Shown: one piece after another, positions 11,290 to 22,775 of the stretch
How the letters are laid out: each line of letters starts with the position of its first letter
How positions within the stretch are numbered: position 1 is the first letter of the stretch
From: Sphagnum compactum
Lineage: Eukaryota > Bryophyta > Sphagnopsida > Sphagnales
DNA length: 64,000 nt
NCBI GenBank assembly: GCA_965153455.1
Contig: OZ234494.1
Coordinates: forward strand, 23,932,001 to 23,996,000
Direction of reading: 5' to 3'
The notes under the pieces: generated by a model
Databases searched by the model: none
What the model saw: only the letters and a program-made list of their open reading frames with translations
Told to the model about the DNA's origin: nothing
Position numbers and translations under genes: made by a program

Positions 11290-11510
11290 GTTTTGGCCAC
11301 TTGGTGGCATTTTCTTTTAAATTTCAAAAGAAAATGGGATTTGGGAAAATTTTCGTCACATATCGACCAAAAAATTCAGAAAAATGTGCAGAAATTTGTA
11401 CCACGTTCCAATCGGTACCCAAAAACACTGAAGAAAGACACTTTTAAGTTTCTCATAAATAATTCAATTGTAGCCAATTTTGGCTAAACTATTTAATGGG
11501 TGATCGCCTC
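11290..11510 (-). repeat. Dispersed repeat with TAGCCAAAWTTGGCTA core, copy
   Basis: On the minus strand this reads GCGATCACCC...TTTAGCCAAAATTGGCTA and then an 'AAAGTGTCTTTCT' phrase. The same order of motifs occurs at 17903, 33236, 54811 and (reversed) 60660-60875. It probably belongs to a non-autonomous transposon family. Confidence 0.4.
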
Positions 11511-11828
11511 AAAAAGCTCGATCACATAATTGTTTGAAAAACCAACAGAAAAAACTGTAGCCTCCCAATAATCTGACGGGGGGGAAATTTATGTATCCGC
11601 TTTCATGACACAAGCAGGGGACAATTATGACCAAACCGGGCGTCTGCCCAGGTGAATCAAGTAGCCGTATAACACTTATAACACACCACCTACGCGCATT
11701 GAATGTGCACTTGCGCAGCCATTACGCGTCATCCAGACCATACGGGATCTCTCTAACGCTCCCTCCGTCCGTCCGTCCATCCGTCCATCCGTGTCCGTCT
11801 ACGCGCGGCCACAGTTCTACCAGCACCC

Positions 11829-12118
11829 ACTAGCCCATCGTGAAGGATGGATGATAAGTGGTCAAGAAACATTTTTCTGTTAGCTTTTAGCTCCCTTGCT
11901 AACTAACCATGGTGGTTACATGAGTTGCTTTCTACCTAGTAGTGCTCACCTATTTTCCTACCTATTTACTTGTTACACAGGACCTAGTTCTCACAGAATG
12001 GGTTAACCAAGGTGAAACCAGATAGTATGAACTCAGTTGAGGTTCATCCACAACTGATCAGTCATAGTATACATCCAGTGGATGGTGCGCTGCTGCAGTG
12101 TGCTGGTTCACTCCTCTG
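11829..12118 (+). repeat. Dispersed repeat copy 1, upstream of the NHL gene
   Basis: The segment GTGAAGGATGGATGATAAGT through CATCCAGTGGATGGTGCG to GCTGGTTCACTC is matched in the same orientation at 51600-51972, about 40 kb away. Shared blocks include AACCATGGTGGTT, CTACCTAGTAG, GGACCTAGTT, GGTTAACCAAGGTGAAACC and GTTCATCCACAA. It ends about 230 bp before the NHL start codon, so it could contribute promoter elements. The AACCATGGTGGTT block is a small inverted repeat. Confidence 0.75.
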
Positions 12119-12349
12119 CCCGTAGGCATCTACTAGACCTGTTACGGCCAACGGGATGTAATGGAAGCGTTGTGAGCGCGGGATCCAACTTCCCCGCCCG
12201 CCAGGCCTCGATCGTTGCAGCAGCTGTTGCCGCCGCGCCGTTACTGTCGCTGCAGCTAGCTAGCTGTAGGCGCTGGGGGGTGCGGGGGCCGGGGGAGAGG
12301 AGCAGAGCTGGGGGAGTTCTTCTTCTTGACTAGTCGTTTCAGTAGTACT

Positions 12350-13803
12350 ATGGGAGAAGCAGAAAGTTTTCAGAGAATCGCCATGAGTTCTTCCCCTAGT
12401 GCAACCGAGCTGAAGGCGCAGCAGCAGCAGCAACAACAACGACAACGACCCACTTCCAAGAGATCACGAAGATTTAGGATTTGTTGTGGAGCGACAGTAC
12501 TGTTAGTGCTTGCTCTTGTGTTGGTGATCGTCGTTCTGAGTCAGACTTTGTTTAAGTTCAGGGATCCGGAAGTGAGCATCGTGTCCGTGAAGCTGGAGAC
12601 TATTCATCTCGTTGTGGATGTCATCACTCTCTCGGCTACGCTTAATCTCTCGGTGGCCACGGACGTGCGTGTTGCTAATCCTAACCATTACGACTTCAAG
12701 TACATCAACAGCACGGTGGTCATGTCGTATCACGGCCAGCTGGTGGGTAGTTCTCATTTTTTCTTTTTGCTCTTTTTCTTCCTCTCCCTTGGAAAGCAGG
12801 AGAGTATATGTTCCAGCTTTGTTTTTCTAGATAGACATTAGAGGCCGCGGAAGTAATATGTACCTTCTGTCTGAGAAGAGTGCATGCTGTAGTAAACGAC
12901 TACGGCAATAGGAGGACATCATTCTCTTATCAGTTTGATGCAGAGATGCAGCGTCTGTAGCTAGAAACCGAAAGGCGGGAAGCTGAGAACTTACAAAGAA
13001 AGGCATGTGTAGCAGGGGCTGTTTTCTTTACGTGGTCGAACCCTTTGCAGAGGATTGATTTTCATGTTTGCAGAGAAGTTCAAATGTAGGACTGAAGACA
13101 AAAATCTTGTCGACGACCCAAAGAGCACACATGTGCGGCAGCATATGTTCGACTTCCTAGATTGCAATGGAAGCTTGCTCCCTGAGGGTCGACTCAAAGC
13201 TCATTTCTATATCTAGTTTAGTCGAGGTCTTCAGAAAATATTCTGCATGATTCATTACCAACTGCACTTAGGGTAGGCTAACGACCCGAGTATGAAGCGA
13301 GAGAGCACAATGCAGTTGACGAAACCTGTTGTGATTTAGCTTGAGTCCAAGGGTTCTTCATCATGGAGGGCATGCAGTTACCTTAGTGTTGCAGTGAATG
13401 TCTATGCATGTCTTTGTCTAAACGCGGTGCGCAGACTGTTGTAGGGTGATTCATATCTGCCTCTTCAGTACCGCGTGTGTTGAACAAATAAGGGGTTGTT
13501 GGATGTGTTGAGTAGATTGGCGATATTGCGCTGGGCGCGGGAGAGATTCGAGCTGAGAAGTCTGTGGATCTACCAGCTGTCGTCACAGTTGAAGCCCTGA
13601 AGATCTTGGAGAATCCAGACGTGCTAAGTGATTTGGAAACTGGGATTGCACCCTTGAACCTCACGTCGACCATACCCGGGCGCGTGAATCTGGCGGGGAT
13701 TTACAAGCATCATGTGGTGGCGACCATTGGTTGTAATTTGGAGATCTGGATCAACAACCAGACATTGAAGGACTATCAGTGCATGCAGCATGTGAAACTG
13801 TGA
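12350..13803 (+). CDS. NDR1/HIN1-like (LEA_2 domain) membrane protein
   Basis: Exon 1 is 12350-12742 (131 codons) and exon 2 is 13516-13803, giving 226 aa. The donor is CAGCTG|GTGGGT and the acceptor GAGTAG|ATTGGC, both phase 0. A short cytosolic N-terminus with a seven-Gln run (residues 24-30) and a basic patch (KRSRRFR) precedes one membrane segment at about residues 44-68. The rest is a LEA_2-type beta-sandwich: VRVANPNHYDFKY near 107, then SYHGQLIGD across the splice junction, AGEIRA, and a conserved C-terminal C/N-rich strand. Members of the family sit in the plasma membrane or ER and act in defence or stress responses. Here the role is inferred from family only. I chose the ATG at 12350 because upstream in-frame codons lack an ATG. 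A dispersed repeat lies about 230 bp upstream. Confidence 0.88.
12743..13515 (+). other. Intron of the NHL/LEA_2 gene
   Basis: A 773-bp intron inferred from reading-frame continuity and GT..AG ends. It interrupts the LEA_2 domain directly after the conserved Y-H-G-Q-L segment. Confidence 0.8.
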
Positions 13804-14100
13804 TTGAACTCCATAGGCTGAAAAGCTGCAAAATGAGTGTTTCACATGATGCAGATCATCAGCAATTTGCAGGTACTGTTGTAGAGTCTTATGTGATCCT
13901 GTCATTCTCTGCCCTACTGCAGGCCTACTACAGATCACAAGAAGCTTGAGATTATGAGCCAGAGTTCATGGATATAAGCTATTTATTGTGGAGGATATTG
14001 AGGTCATATTGTCACTGCAAGCTTATATGTAGATGCAGCCAGAGTGATGCTTGATACTGCTGCTGCTCTTCAGCTGCACAGCAGCAGCTAGGATGCAAGT

Positions 14101-14382
14101 TTAGAGAATTGCTAGATCAGGAGGAATTAATTTATAGCCTGTTTGGGTAGTGGTAAGAACTTGAGGGACCCAAGCTGCAATCATTGTCCGTCCATCTGCA
14201 CATATCAGATCATTCAAGATCATAGACTGGATATGTTTGGAAACATTGGTGGAGAGAGTGAGTGAGTTCATGCCCAGCTTGCTTGCTTTTTGGTAAGCAT
14301 GTTTCTGAAGATGCTGCACCCTAGTATAAACATGTTCAAGAACAAGACTTGCTGTTTCAAATTCCTTCACCGAAAGACCCAA
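14101..14382 (-). CDS. Candidate terminal exon, unknown protein
   Basis: The minus-strand frame begins after a plausible acceptor (GATGTCAG|TTGGGT) and runs 93 codons to TAA at 14101-14103. It reads GLSVKEFETASLVLEHVYTR, then NSLTLSTNVSKHIQSMIL and ICADGRTMIAAWVPQVL. The composition is protein-like, but I recognise no family and found no matching upstream exons. It lies 3' of the NHL gene on the opposite strand and could be a gene fragment. Confidence 0.25.
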   Translation of the reverse strand: MGLSVKEFETASLVLEHVYTRVQHLQKHAYQKASKLGMNSLTLSTNVSKHIQSMILNDLICADGRTMIAAWVPQVLTTTQTGYKLIPPDLAIL

Positions 14383-15465
14383 CTGACATCATAAATCATG
14401 TTGTAGGAAGTGGAATAAGAGGATATATACCAAGGGTGTGTATGAAAGCCAGCTAGTATGGAGGTGAGTATCGAAATTTAGTGTGGAGCTTAATTAGGTC
14501 TCTGTTGTACATAAGCAGCTACAATACCTTGTATTGTATACTGTCAGTGTAGGGTGAAATTTAGCTTGTGAGAGGATGATGCTGGTACCTGAGTGACATT
14601 GAGAGATCAATATACAACAGCTAAAGCACTAGTCCACAATACATCAGGCTTGCTGTGTAATTTTTTGGAGAACTTATGTATTTTGGGTATTAGCTGGAGT
14701 GTCTACTTTGCAATTTCTTTGTTTTGGCATTGATCCTGCTCTTTCCTGATGTCAACATCTAGTATTTGTTCTATAATTTCTTTGTTTTTCGCCTTGAGCT
14801 GAGAGCCTGCACTTTATTAATGGCAATACTAGTGCTTGTTTGGAATAATCATACAATGTTCTCTTTCTTGTATGTTTTAACTTTGTGATTAGTACCCATT
14901 TGCTGCACTGCTTAATGTTTGAAGGCTCCATCTTTTCTAGCTCCAAACTTGTCATGATCATCGTACATGCATGTCGACATGTCAAGCTCTGTATGTCACA
15001 GATGGGAGCTGCCCATACATTGAACAGTATCCACCAATATTTAAGGTTGCCTTCAAGTTGGTGGACACCTTTTATGAAAGTAAACAAACTTTTATGAGAG
15101 AAGGTGAGTAACCTTTGCTAATGTTCCAAATTAACAGCATGTGCACCACTTTGAAAAGAAGAAAAGTTCAGCTCCCATGAAACCAATTTAATGTATAAAT
15201 GTGAAAATCTGAACAAAAACTTCTGGCCCAAATTCGAAAATGTCAAAATATTAGACATTAGATACAAAAATATAGATTTTGACAGTATGTAACTACAATA
15301 TTATGAACTATATGTGTACCGTTTCGAACCAGATGCAGACATCCAGGTTTTAAGTTCTAGCAACAAGGTCATCTACCTACAACACTTTATGCTTGAGTTA
15401 CAAACAGTTGGTCTCTTTGTGCAGAAGGTAAATCAATTTTCGGCCAGTAAGTTATCCAGAGTGAA
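14383..15465. other. Intergenic sequence between two convergent loci
   Basis: No supported gene is seen. Open frames at 14752-15087 (minus) and 14885-15097 (plus) overlap one another and have no protein-family features. Parts may be 3'-untranslated sequence of the flanking genes. Confidence 0.35.
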
Positions 15466-17507
15466 CTAGGCATTTGCAGCCTTTTTGGGGACAGTGTTGG
15501 CATCATCAGACTTCATTTCGCACTTTGGTGGCAGATCTGCAATTGCATCCAGAATGTCCTCAAATTTGGGAAGACGCTTCTTCTACACATGCAACCAAGG
15601 TGTGTTAGATCTTATGGTTAAACCCCTCAGTTGGCTCATAAGTTGAGGAGTGACTGCTGGGCCTGCAACACAACCTAAGCTGTTGAGGGAGCAGTGAGGT
15701 GAAATTCAAGACATAAGCATGATTATACTGCCACCAGGGCCTCAAGTCAATTGTCATCCCCACAAGGTACTGCATAACATGAGGGAGACATGCAAAGAGA
15801 GGTCTCAGTGCAAGAAACACTGTCCCATGACAACAAAGATGTCAACAGTTTGTAGGTTTTACATATAACCTCAGAATCAGAGCAGGTATGGTATGCAGGA
15901 GTGAGCCCAGAAGCAATAGCTATGTGCAAAAAAGCTTAACAACCTTTTACAGACATACCACAAGAACCAAATACTGCTAGTACTGCTGCTGAGAATATGT
16001 AGAACTGAGGATGGTAACACAAAAGGCAGAGTGAGTGAGTGCAATCACTCTCAAAGCTTACATAAAACATTCCACTCACTTCATCTCTGTCGTTATGTTC
16101 TAATGTAACTGTGGGGTTCAAATTTGCTCACCTTTAATGTTGACCACATAAGATGATTATCTGTTGTCATTTCAAATGCACCCTTCCTGCAAGACAGTGA
16201 CAATGCTGTTAAGCAGAGTGCAAGAAGGCTTATGTGATAGTATCTCCTCCTTGGAACCACAATCCACAACCCCTATCCTCAAGCAAAAAAACACATGATC
16301 TAAGATGCTTATCAGCAACTACATCTTATTTGCATTATAATAAACCCTCATCACTCCTCAGCACTCAAGTGATTTAAGAACCAAACCTCACAACAACTAA
16401 TCAGCAGAATAACAAAGCCCAGTCTGTATTGGCACACAACATTCAGAGTAAATACATGATTACCTGGGCTTAATACCATCAGGGTTCCCAAAAACTGCCA
16501 ACTCTGGGTGCGCATTCTCTGTGATCAACAAGGAAAAATGTTCAGTGCATCAGTCTCTCCAAAAGTGGGTTTGAGACCCTGTTCAAGATGGGCTGTGCAG
16601 TATTCATTACAATATATGCTGATCCACAAGCATTCTCGAGACCAGGTTTTTGGTTTGTGGATTTGAAGACTTGCTTGTACTCTTAGTTGCTCCATGAGAA
16701 AAATCAATATCATGTTTGTTAGAAGCATTTTACAAAGACCAATTGCAAGTAGACTTCCAATTGAGTATCAAGGGTGCAAAACAGCAGTGAAGAAACAGCA
16801 GGAAACACATACCAACTTTCTCGGCAAGTTCAATGAAAAAGTCAGTGAGGTCACTCTCTTCACAGTACTCTACTATCACCTGTGACCCACAACCCCAATT
16901 TCCCCCCATTAATTGCAAAATCTCACCCAAAGCCCATCTCTCCAGCCATTCTCCTCGAATTATGCTCAGAAACTGGTGCACAAAACCTAAGAAAATACAG
17001 GCTCCTTGCACAAGAACAAGGAGTTTCCTATTTCACCCAAATGAGCTTGACCGAATTCCATGAAGAGCTTAAACCCTAAAAGCAAATGCATCTCCAACAA
17101 GAACATCACCACTACCCACTGCACCCTCTTGTTCTCCATATCTTTTTCTTATCCTTGACGAAAATCAAACGATGGGTTTGTGATCACAAATCTTTGAACA
17201 AAAAATTTCGATCGAAGAAAAGATAGATAAAAACAACACACCCACACACACCTACACACACCTACACATGATGTCTCAGAAGACGAACCTCACGGGGTGG
17301 AGGGTTATCATTGGCGGGACAGCAGGACAAGTGATGTGCTTGAACGATCTTCCGCCAATGGAACCCAGGCTCGAATGTTTTTGTGCTTACAACTCTTCTC
17401 TGTTCCATCAGCGACAAGCTACCAGGTTGTCCCAAACACGGCACTTGTCTCACACTCAAAGCTCTGACCATTCTCCCCCCAACCAGCAGACACCTTCTCG
17501 CCGCCAT
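15466..17507 (-). CDS. Selenoprotein H-like (Rdx family) protein, CxxS variant
   Basis: Five exons join in frame: 17507-17289, 16879-16813, 16518-16464, 16186-16132 and 15582-15466, giving 170 aa. Internal junctions are GT..AG, with good donors GTATGT, GTAATC and GTGAGC and an acceptor TTGCAG. Residues 1-50 are Arg-rich and nearly acid-free, like a mitochondrial presequence. Residues 74-150 match the SelH/Rdx order: VIVEYC, then HPEL-V--NP, KPRKGAFEMT, MWSTLKKKRLPKFEDIL. The usual CxxC/CxxU redox site reads C79-E-E-S82, so the resolving position is Ser. SelH-type proteins are thioredoxin-fold redox or DNA-associated factors. Function here is inference. Exon 1 has a weak donor (GAG|GTTCGT) and exon 2 a weak acceptor. 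A shorter form starting at ATG 16909 (107 aa, no presequence) would also read through. Confidence 0.65.
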
Positions 17508-17546
17508 CTCTTTCTCTCTCTCTATCTCGATTTCTCTCTGCGTGCG

Positions 17547-17551
<5 letters not shown>

Positions 17552-17579
<28 letters not shown>
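17552..17579. repeat. (TC)n microsatellite, GA-rich leader of the minus-strand gene
   Basis: A 28-bp TC run, part of a pyrimidine-rich stretch from 17508. Read in the direction of the SelH-like gene it is a GA repeat 45-72 bases before the ATG, a common plant 5'-leader or core-promoter feature. Confidence 0.85.
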
Positions 17580-17902
17580 TTTGTTTTGTGAATGGTAGTC
17601 TGTATTTCGGGGATTATTTCGGACCTTAAAAATTCTAGAATCTTGGGTTGCAATCAGACACGAAGATGGTCTTAAAACAGCAGCAATTTCTCACACGTCC
17701 GTGGAAATGTTGTGTGCCAGCAGATACGTTTAAGTGTGAAGGAAGCAGGGAGAAATATGAAGGGGAAACGATGTCCCATATTGTATGGCGGAGTTGCATA
17801 CGTTGGGAGGAGGATCAGATTTGTATCTGGGAATTTTTGGTGGCCATATATTAATTGCTTGCTTTCTGTTTGCTGATGGATGGGGTCAGGGTTTCTTTTA
17901 AG

Positions 17903-18055
17903 GATTTTGTGATGTAGCCAAAGTGGCAATCATCCAAAAATTATTTAGCCAAATTTGGGCTACCCACTAGATATGAAAGTAGAAAGAAATGGAATCCTTC
18001 TATATTCTTGGCTACCTACCCTGGAACTTATCACAAAAATCTGGCGACTAGAAAA
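17903..18055 (+). repeat. Dispersed repeat with TAGCCAAATTTGG core, copy
   Basis: GATTTTGTGATGTAGCC...GGCAATCATCC...TTTAGCCAAATTTGGGCTA...GGAATCCTTCTATATT...ATCACAAAAATCTGGCGA is colinear with 54811-54960. Both read 'gatgtag / gatnatcatccana / tttagccaaatttggcta / atatgaaag / aaatctggyga'. Confidence 0.7.
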
Positions 18056-18258
18056 AAAATCTTCAAAAAAATCTTCAAAATCTGGCAAATTTGAGTCATT
18101 TCTTCCATGAAAAATCCTTTGTTAATAGTTGAAATCACATTTTTCAGGTCGAAATTTGGCGAAAATTCGCCAACAAAGAAACACTGAATGATCATGGGGG
18201 TTCAATACCAGGACCACCAGTCTGGTATGTATAATATTTTTTTCAATAAAAAGTAAGT

Positions 18259-18385
18259 ACCCAATACCAGGATCAGGCTGGTATGAAAATTTGGAAATGT
18301 ACCCAATTTCATCAAGTCCAGGTTGGGTATGAAAGTTTTTAAAATTACCCAATATCATCAAGATCAGGCTGGTATGAAAAGTGTT
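18259..18385. repeat. Degenerate 42-46-bp tandem repeat
   Basis: Units beginning ACCCAAT at 18259, 18301 and 18347 each continue with CA(G/A)G-TCAGG-TGGTATGAAAA. A diverged unit precedes at 18208. There is no coding signal. Confidence 0.6.
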
Positions 18386-19849
18386 TTAAAATACTTTTAA
18401 AATACTGGAACCAGCTTCGTATACTGTAGTACTTTAAATTATTATTGGAAATGCCAAATTGTTTAGAAATTGTTTGTTTGAAATGCCAAATTTTTAAGAA
18501 ATTACAAGGGAGGGAAATATTCTTAAAAAATTGGCGAAATCTCAGGAGCTTCTTGCTTGGGGCTAATCAGCCATTTGAGAGAGCAAGTATTCAATAATTG
18601 ACAGTATTTCTCTTCCTATAATTTGGTGGCACGCCCAATTTTGTAAAAAGAAGCAATAGAAATTGTTGTAAAAAGTCTCAATATGTTAAAGATTGAGTTT
18701 TTGAAACTTGCCAAAGAAGCTCGCAATATTCATTCATTGCCCAAAATTTTATAATTTTTTTAATAATAAATTGTTGAAGTGGATTTTGAAAAATAAAATA
18801 ATTATTGGGCACCCAATTGTTGAACTTGCAAAGAAGAAAAACCCTATATAAAAATATCAAAGATGGGAACCCATCCATCAAAAGTACAAGGCAAATGAGA
18901 ACACAAGTAGACACAACCCAAAGAAACAATTAAAGCAAACAATCAACGAAAAATAAGGAAAAGCAATCCTTATGCAAATAGGACCCAAGGCTATGAAATG
19001 ACAATCAATGATAACAAAGAAGACTTAAGACAAGAAAGTTGTCATTTGCCACAAATCATCTAATGATGAAGGTGCATTTTAACTATGATGTGTGGAAGAG
19101 ATGAGGAACCCTGACCAAGTGCAACAGCCCACTGAAAAATCATTATGGCTTGTGCATGTTGTAGGGCTATGGACACATGATGTTGATAGTGGGAAATGAA
19201 CATCAAGGGGACTAAAGAAGACTGTTAATGACATGTGATAATGGTGTGTGCACAAGTGATCAAGAATGAATTGAAATGAGAATGATGACACCCATATGTC
19301 TCAATAGCAAGGGGAATGAAGTCATTGCCTAATGCTTGTTCGGCATAGGATCGTGTCTTTTCCTAAGTAGCCATCGTCGTTACATGTGTTGTCGTCATTG
19401 ATGTTCGTTGCACCATATTTGTGTGAATTGAATCAAAAATGACAATGTCCATCAAAGTACGGAAGCCATTTCTGGTAATAAGAATATCCACTCGTTGTTA
19501 GGTGTGGCAAAGGAAAAGGTGGGAAACCTCCCTCTGAACATGTGTTTTGCTTTCCAAAACAATAGTTGCAACAATATCTCGAAATGTGTCATGGGCTATT
19601 GTACGTTCACTCCCACAAGGGCACCGAAGCAAATGTACCTAAATTGTCAATGGTATGACCACACTGAGACTATGAAAGGTGGGCCACTATAGGATGTGGG
19701 AAGCCAAGACGGGTACATAATGTTGTAAGAAAGTGGGCTAATGATAAATGAAATGTTGGTGTGGTAAGAAAGCTGAGAAATAAACATTTGCCCTTAGACC
19801 TGCACATGAATGGAGGCGTGCTTACACAATATCCAAAGGAGTGTCTACT
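18386..19849. other. AT-rich intergenic region without recognised gene
   Basis: Only short unsupported frames occur here. The minus strand from about 19080 may include further decayed sequence belonging to the reverse-transcriptase relic that starts at 19850, but I could not follow it. Confidence 0.35.
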
Positions 19850-22250
19850 AGAAGGGAAGCAAACTCTTGCTCATGTAAGCAATCTACCAAAGAAGATTCT
19901 ATAACTAAGGGTAAAACTAAACCACTAAGCTTTCAAAGGGTGGGACATGAAAGCAAACACCCTAAGGTAACATGGCTTGGACATTTCATAATGTCATCTA
20001 GAACAAAGAAGTATCGATCTCAACATGTGCTACTACATTTAGAAAAATAAGGCGATCATCCTGCTAAAAACAAGTGACAAGTGCAGGAACGATCAGTGCC
20101 CAACACCCCAAGAATGCAAAGGCAGCAATCCAAACCACAAAAGGGAGGCCAAACCCGCCCAAAGAAACAAGAAAAATGGCTTGCTGATGAATTAGGTGAC
20201 CAATAAAACCACCAAAGGATCCTGCACAAAATAACTTTTCCAACATAGCTATGGTATGAGTATTGAACTCAGTATAATGCTACAAAATACCTAGAGATGG
20301 GAACATTGTAAAAAGCAAATAACCCAAATGCTAGATGTAGCACAACGAAAGCATCGCAAAAGCCACATAAAGATCTAAAAACATAAGGAGACTAGATATC
20401 GTCCCGAGATCCTCATGGAAAGCCTCAGCCGCAAATAACTCAATAAATGATATGGATCCCACCGGTGCACCCAAGATACGAAAACCTTAATCAGGAGTAA
20501 GAAAATCAAGAGGAAGTGATATAGAGTGGTCTAACCCCTGAGGAGACCATGCTACACACTTCGTTGGCTGCACTAAAAGACCTAATGCTGATAACTCCTC
20601 TTACAGTCATAAAAGCGCAAGAACCACATCTGATGCATGACCTACTATATGTGTATCATCCACTAAGGAAGGGAAAACACAAGTAGGGCATGTTATTGCT
20701 GTAAGGCGAAGAGTGCGAAAGTTAGCTAGAATAATCAACACTCCTTCCAATGGGTCCCCCTATAGTGTACCTAATTCCAACAAAATGATTATGAGATCCC
20801 CATGTCAAGAAACTTGGGAAAAATATTGTGAGGATGGGCGTGCGTAGAATTGCCAAACAAATGGGAAAAACTGATCCAAAGAACCGAATGAAAATCGTAA
20901 CTTCTAAAAAATGACCAACCATGACACTAAATTAAAAGCATTACGAACATCCACCTGTAGCACCACCCAATATGGGTGCAAATCTAACATCATTCGAAAG
21001 CCTTGAACCAGTGTCTCTCACCCACCATGAGTTACTACACCAAACTAATTAAGACTAAAATGTTTCGTGAGAATATCCCTAAATTGAATAGCCAAAGTAT
21101 GGGCAACTAAACGATAGGTCACCTCACTGATCGCAATGGGACATATGCCTCCAAACTACTTCTCCAACACTAAGAGTCAAAATGCAGAAAGCAAACGTGA
21201 TATTGAAAGTAGAACATGGCCTCAAACAATGTGCCGCATACCTTGAAGAAAAGGTTAAAGCCACTTGCAGAATCGTCTAGGACAAATAGTTTCATAAATA
21301 CTCATACACCATACCCGAATGGCCATCATAAAAAAAAACGTGGTGAATGAACCAAAGCAGAGACAGATGCCTCCCCATCTAAAGTAACCTCCGTGTTAGG
21401 GTGGAAATCATCAACGAAATGGGTGAGATCAACCTCAACAGGTGGGTGGAGAAGGAAAAGGACTCCCGTGGTCTCATCAAATGGGGCTTCAGGTGTGTTC
21501 GGAGCTAATGTGCATACTACTTGAACGTACTCCCCTACATGAGCAAAGGCCTGTGCATAGCGTAATCGTGCTGATGGAGGTGGGGCAGGATCTGGAGTTA
21601 ACTCCAAACATCTGTGAGAAGCTAAAGCAAGTGTTTTAATTATGTGTTCCTCTTGTAATGCCTCCTAGTCGCCACCCATGTATCGACGTAAACGAACACG
21701 AATATCTTGGTGGCCTTTTTCACCACCCTTTGGAGGAAAGGACAAACACCAAGAAGGGAATACCAAAAAGCATGTCATGCTACAACATTGAAGGGATCAG
21801 ATGCCAGTCGAGATAAAGGGATATGCAAAGCCAGCTGAACGTCAACTCCAAACACATATGGGATATGATGGTAAGAACAAAGACGCAGTAAATTCAAGTG
21901 GAAAGCATCAACGATGTCTATGGATGCAATCCATGTCCATGCTGAAAAGGGAAAAGAACATGGCAAAATGAGGGACAACACTCCCCCTGAAACAGATGAT
22001 TACCTATGAATAGTGCATGAAAGTTGGTGTCATGCTAACCCCCCCCCTACATTGAATAAACGACCACAAGAAGGACAAGGAACGTGGGGTCGTGGAAGAA
22101 AGGATCACACAACGGATACAAGAGAAGCTTTTAATGGGTGTGGCGAGCGAGATGGAAAGGGGGCCGACAAACTCAAAGAAGGTGAGGGGATTGGCTGAGG
22201 TAAAATTAAGAGGGATGGGAATGATGGGCGGATGGATAGAACCAAGGCAC
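19850..22250 (-). pseudogene. Decayed reverse transcriptase (LINE-like retroelement)
   Basis: Reading leftward from about 22250, frames shift but the order of reverse-transcriptase blocks is kept: VDDFHPNTEV (21.4 kb), DSASGFNLFF, ISEVTYRLVAHTLAIQFRD (21.1 kb), HPYWVVLQVDVRNAFNLVS (20.95 kb), an RSF/QFFPF...GTHWK block (20.8 kb), a decayed catalytic DD-THI block (20.65 kb), GFRILGAPVGSISF (20.45 kb), and KLF-AGSFGGF-G-LIHQQA (20.2 kb). Many stops and frameshifts mean no active enzyme. The family is a plant non-LTR-type RT with VDVRNAFN in place of the usual IDLxKAFD. No poly(A) tail or target duplication was identified. Confidence 0.8.
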
Positions 22251-22775
22251 ATCTAGGCATAGGGGTAAAATTGACAAATGGCTTTCCATCAAATGCCTAT
22301 TGGGACGACTGAAACAGTTGGGATGTTCGACGACACTTCGGAGACAGATAACCGACAAGGTCTGTCGTGCCTATCCTTGACCTAACATATCTAGTTTAAA
22401 ACTAGGGCCCTAAACCTCAATCCAGAAAACCCCTATAATTTTTTTCAAACCTTAAACTTATTACTCCAAAAAAAATGTACTTACAAACAAAATGAAAAAA
22501 AACGAAAAGAAAACACATGGTAGCAAACTCTTGAAAGCCCAAAGAATGGGTGGAAATAGTAAGTGGACCCAATTGCAGATTCGCCATTGCTTGTGTGAAG
22601 CTACTTAAAGGCCCTATTCGACTGCCTTATTTGTTCTGCCTTGCTCATGTCTCGCTTTGCCTCACCCTATCTACTCAACCTTTCCCTGCCCTAAACACTA
22701 ATACTACTAGAAATACTACCCCTATTCCTACACTCTCAAACCCTAATAACTCCCCTCTAAACTGATATACAACTA

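Noticed and set aside
17268-17591. Plus-strand 107-codon ORF ending in a Ser/Leu run
   Set aside because: It lies antisense to exon 1 of the SelH-like gene, and its C-terminus is just the translated (TC)n microsatellite.
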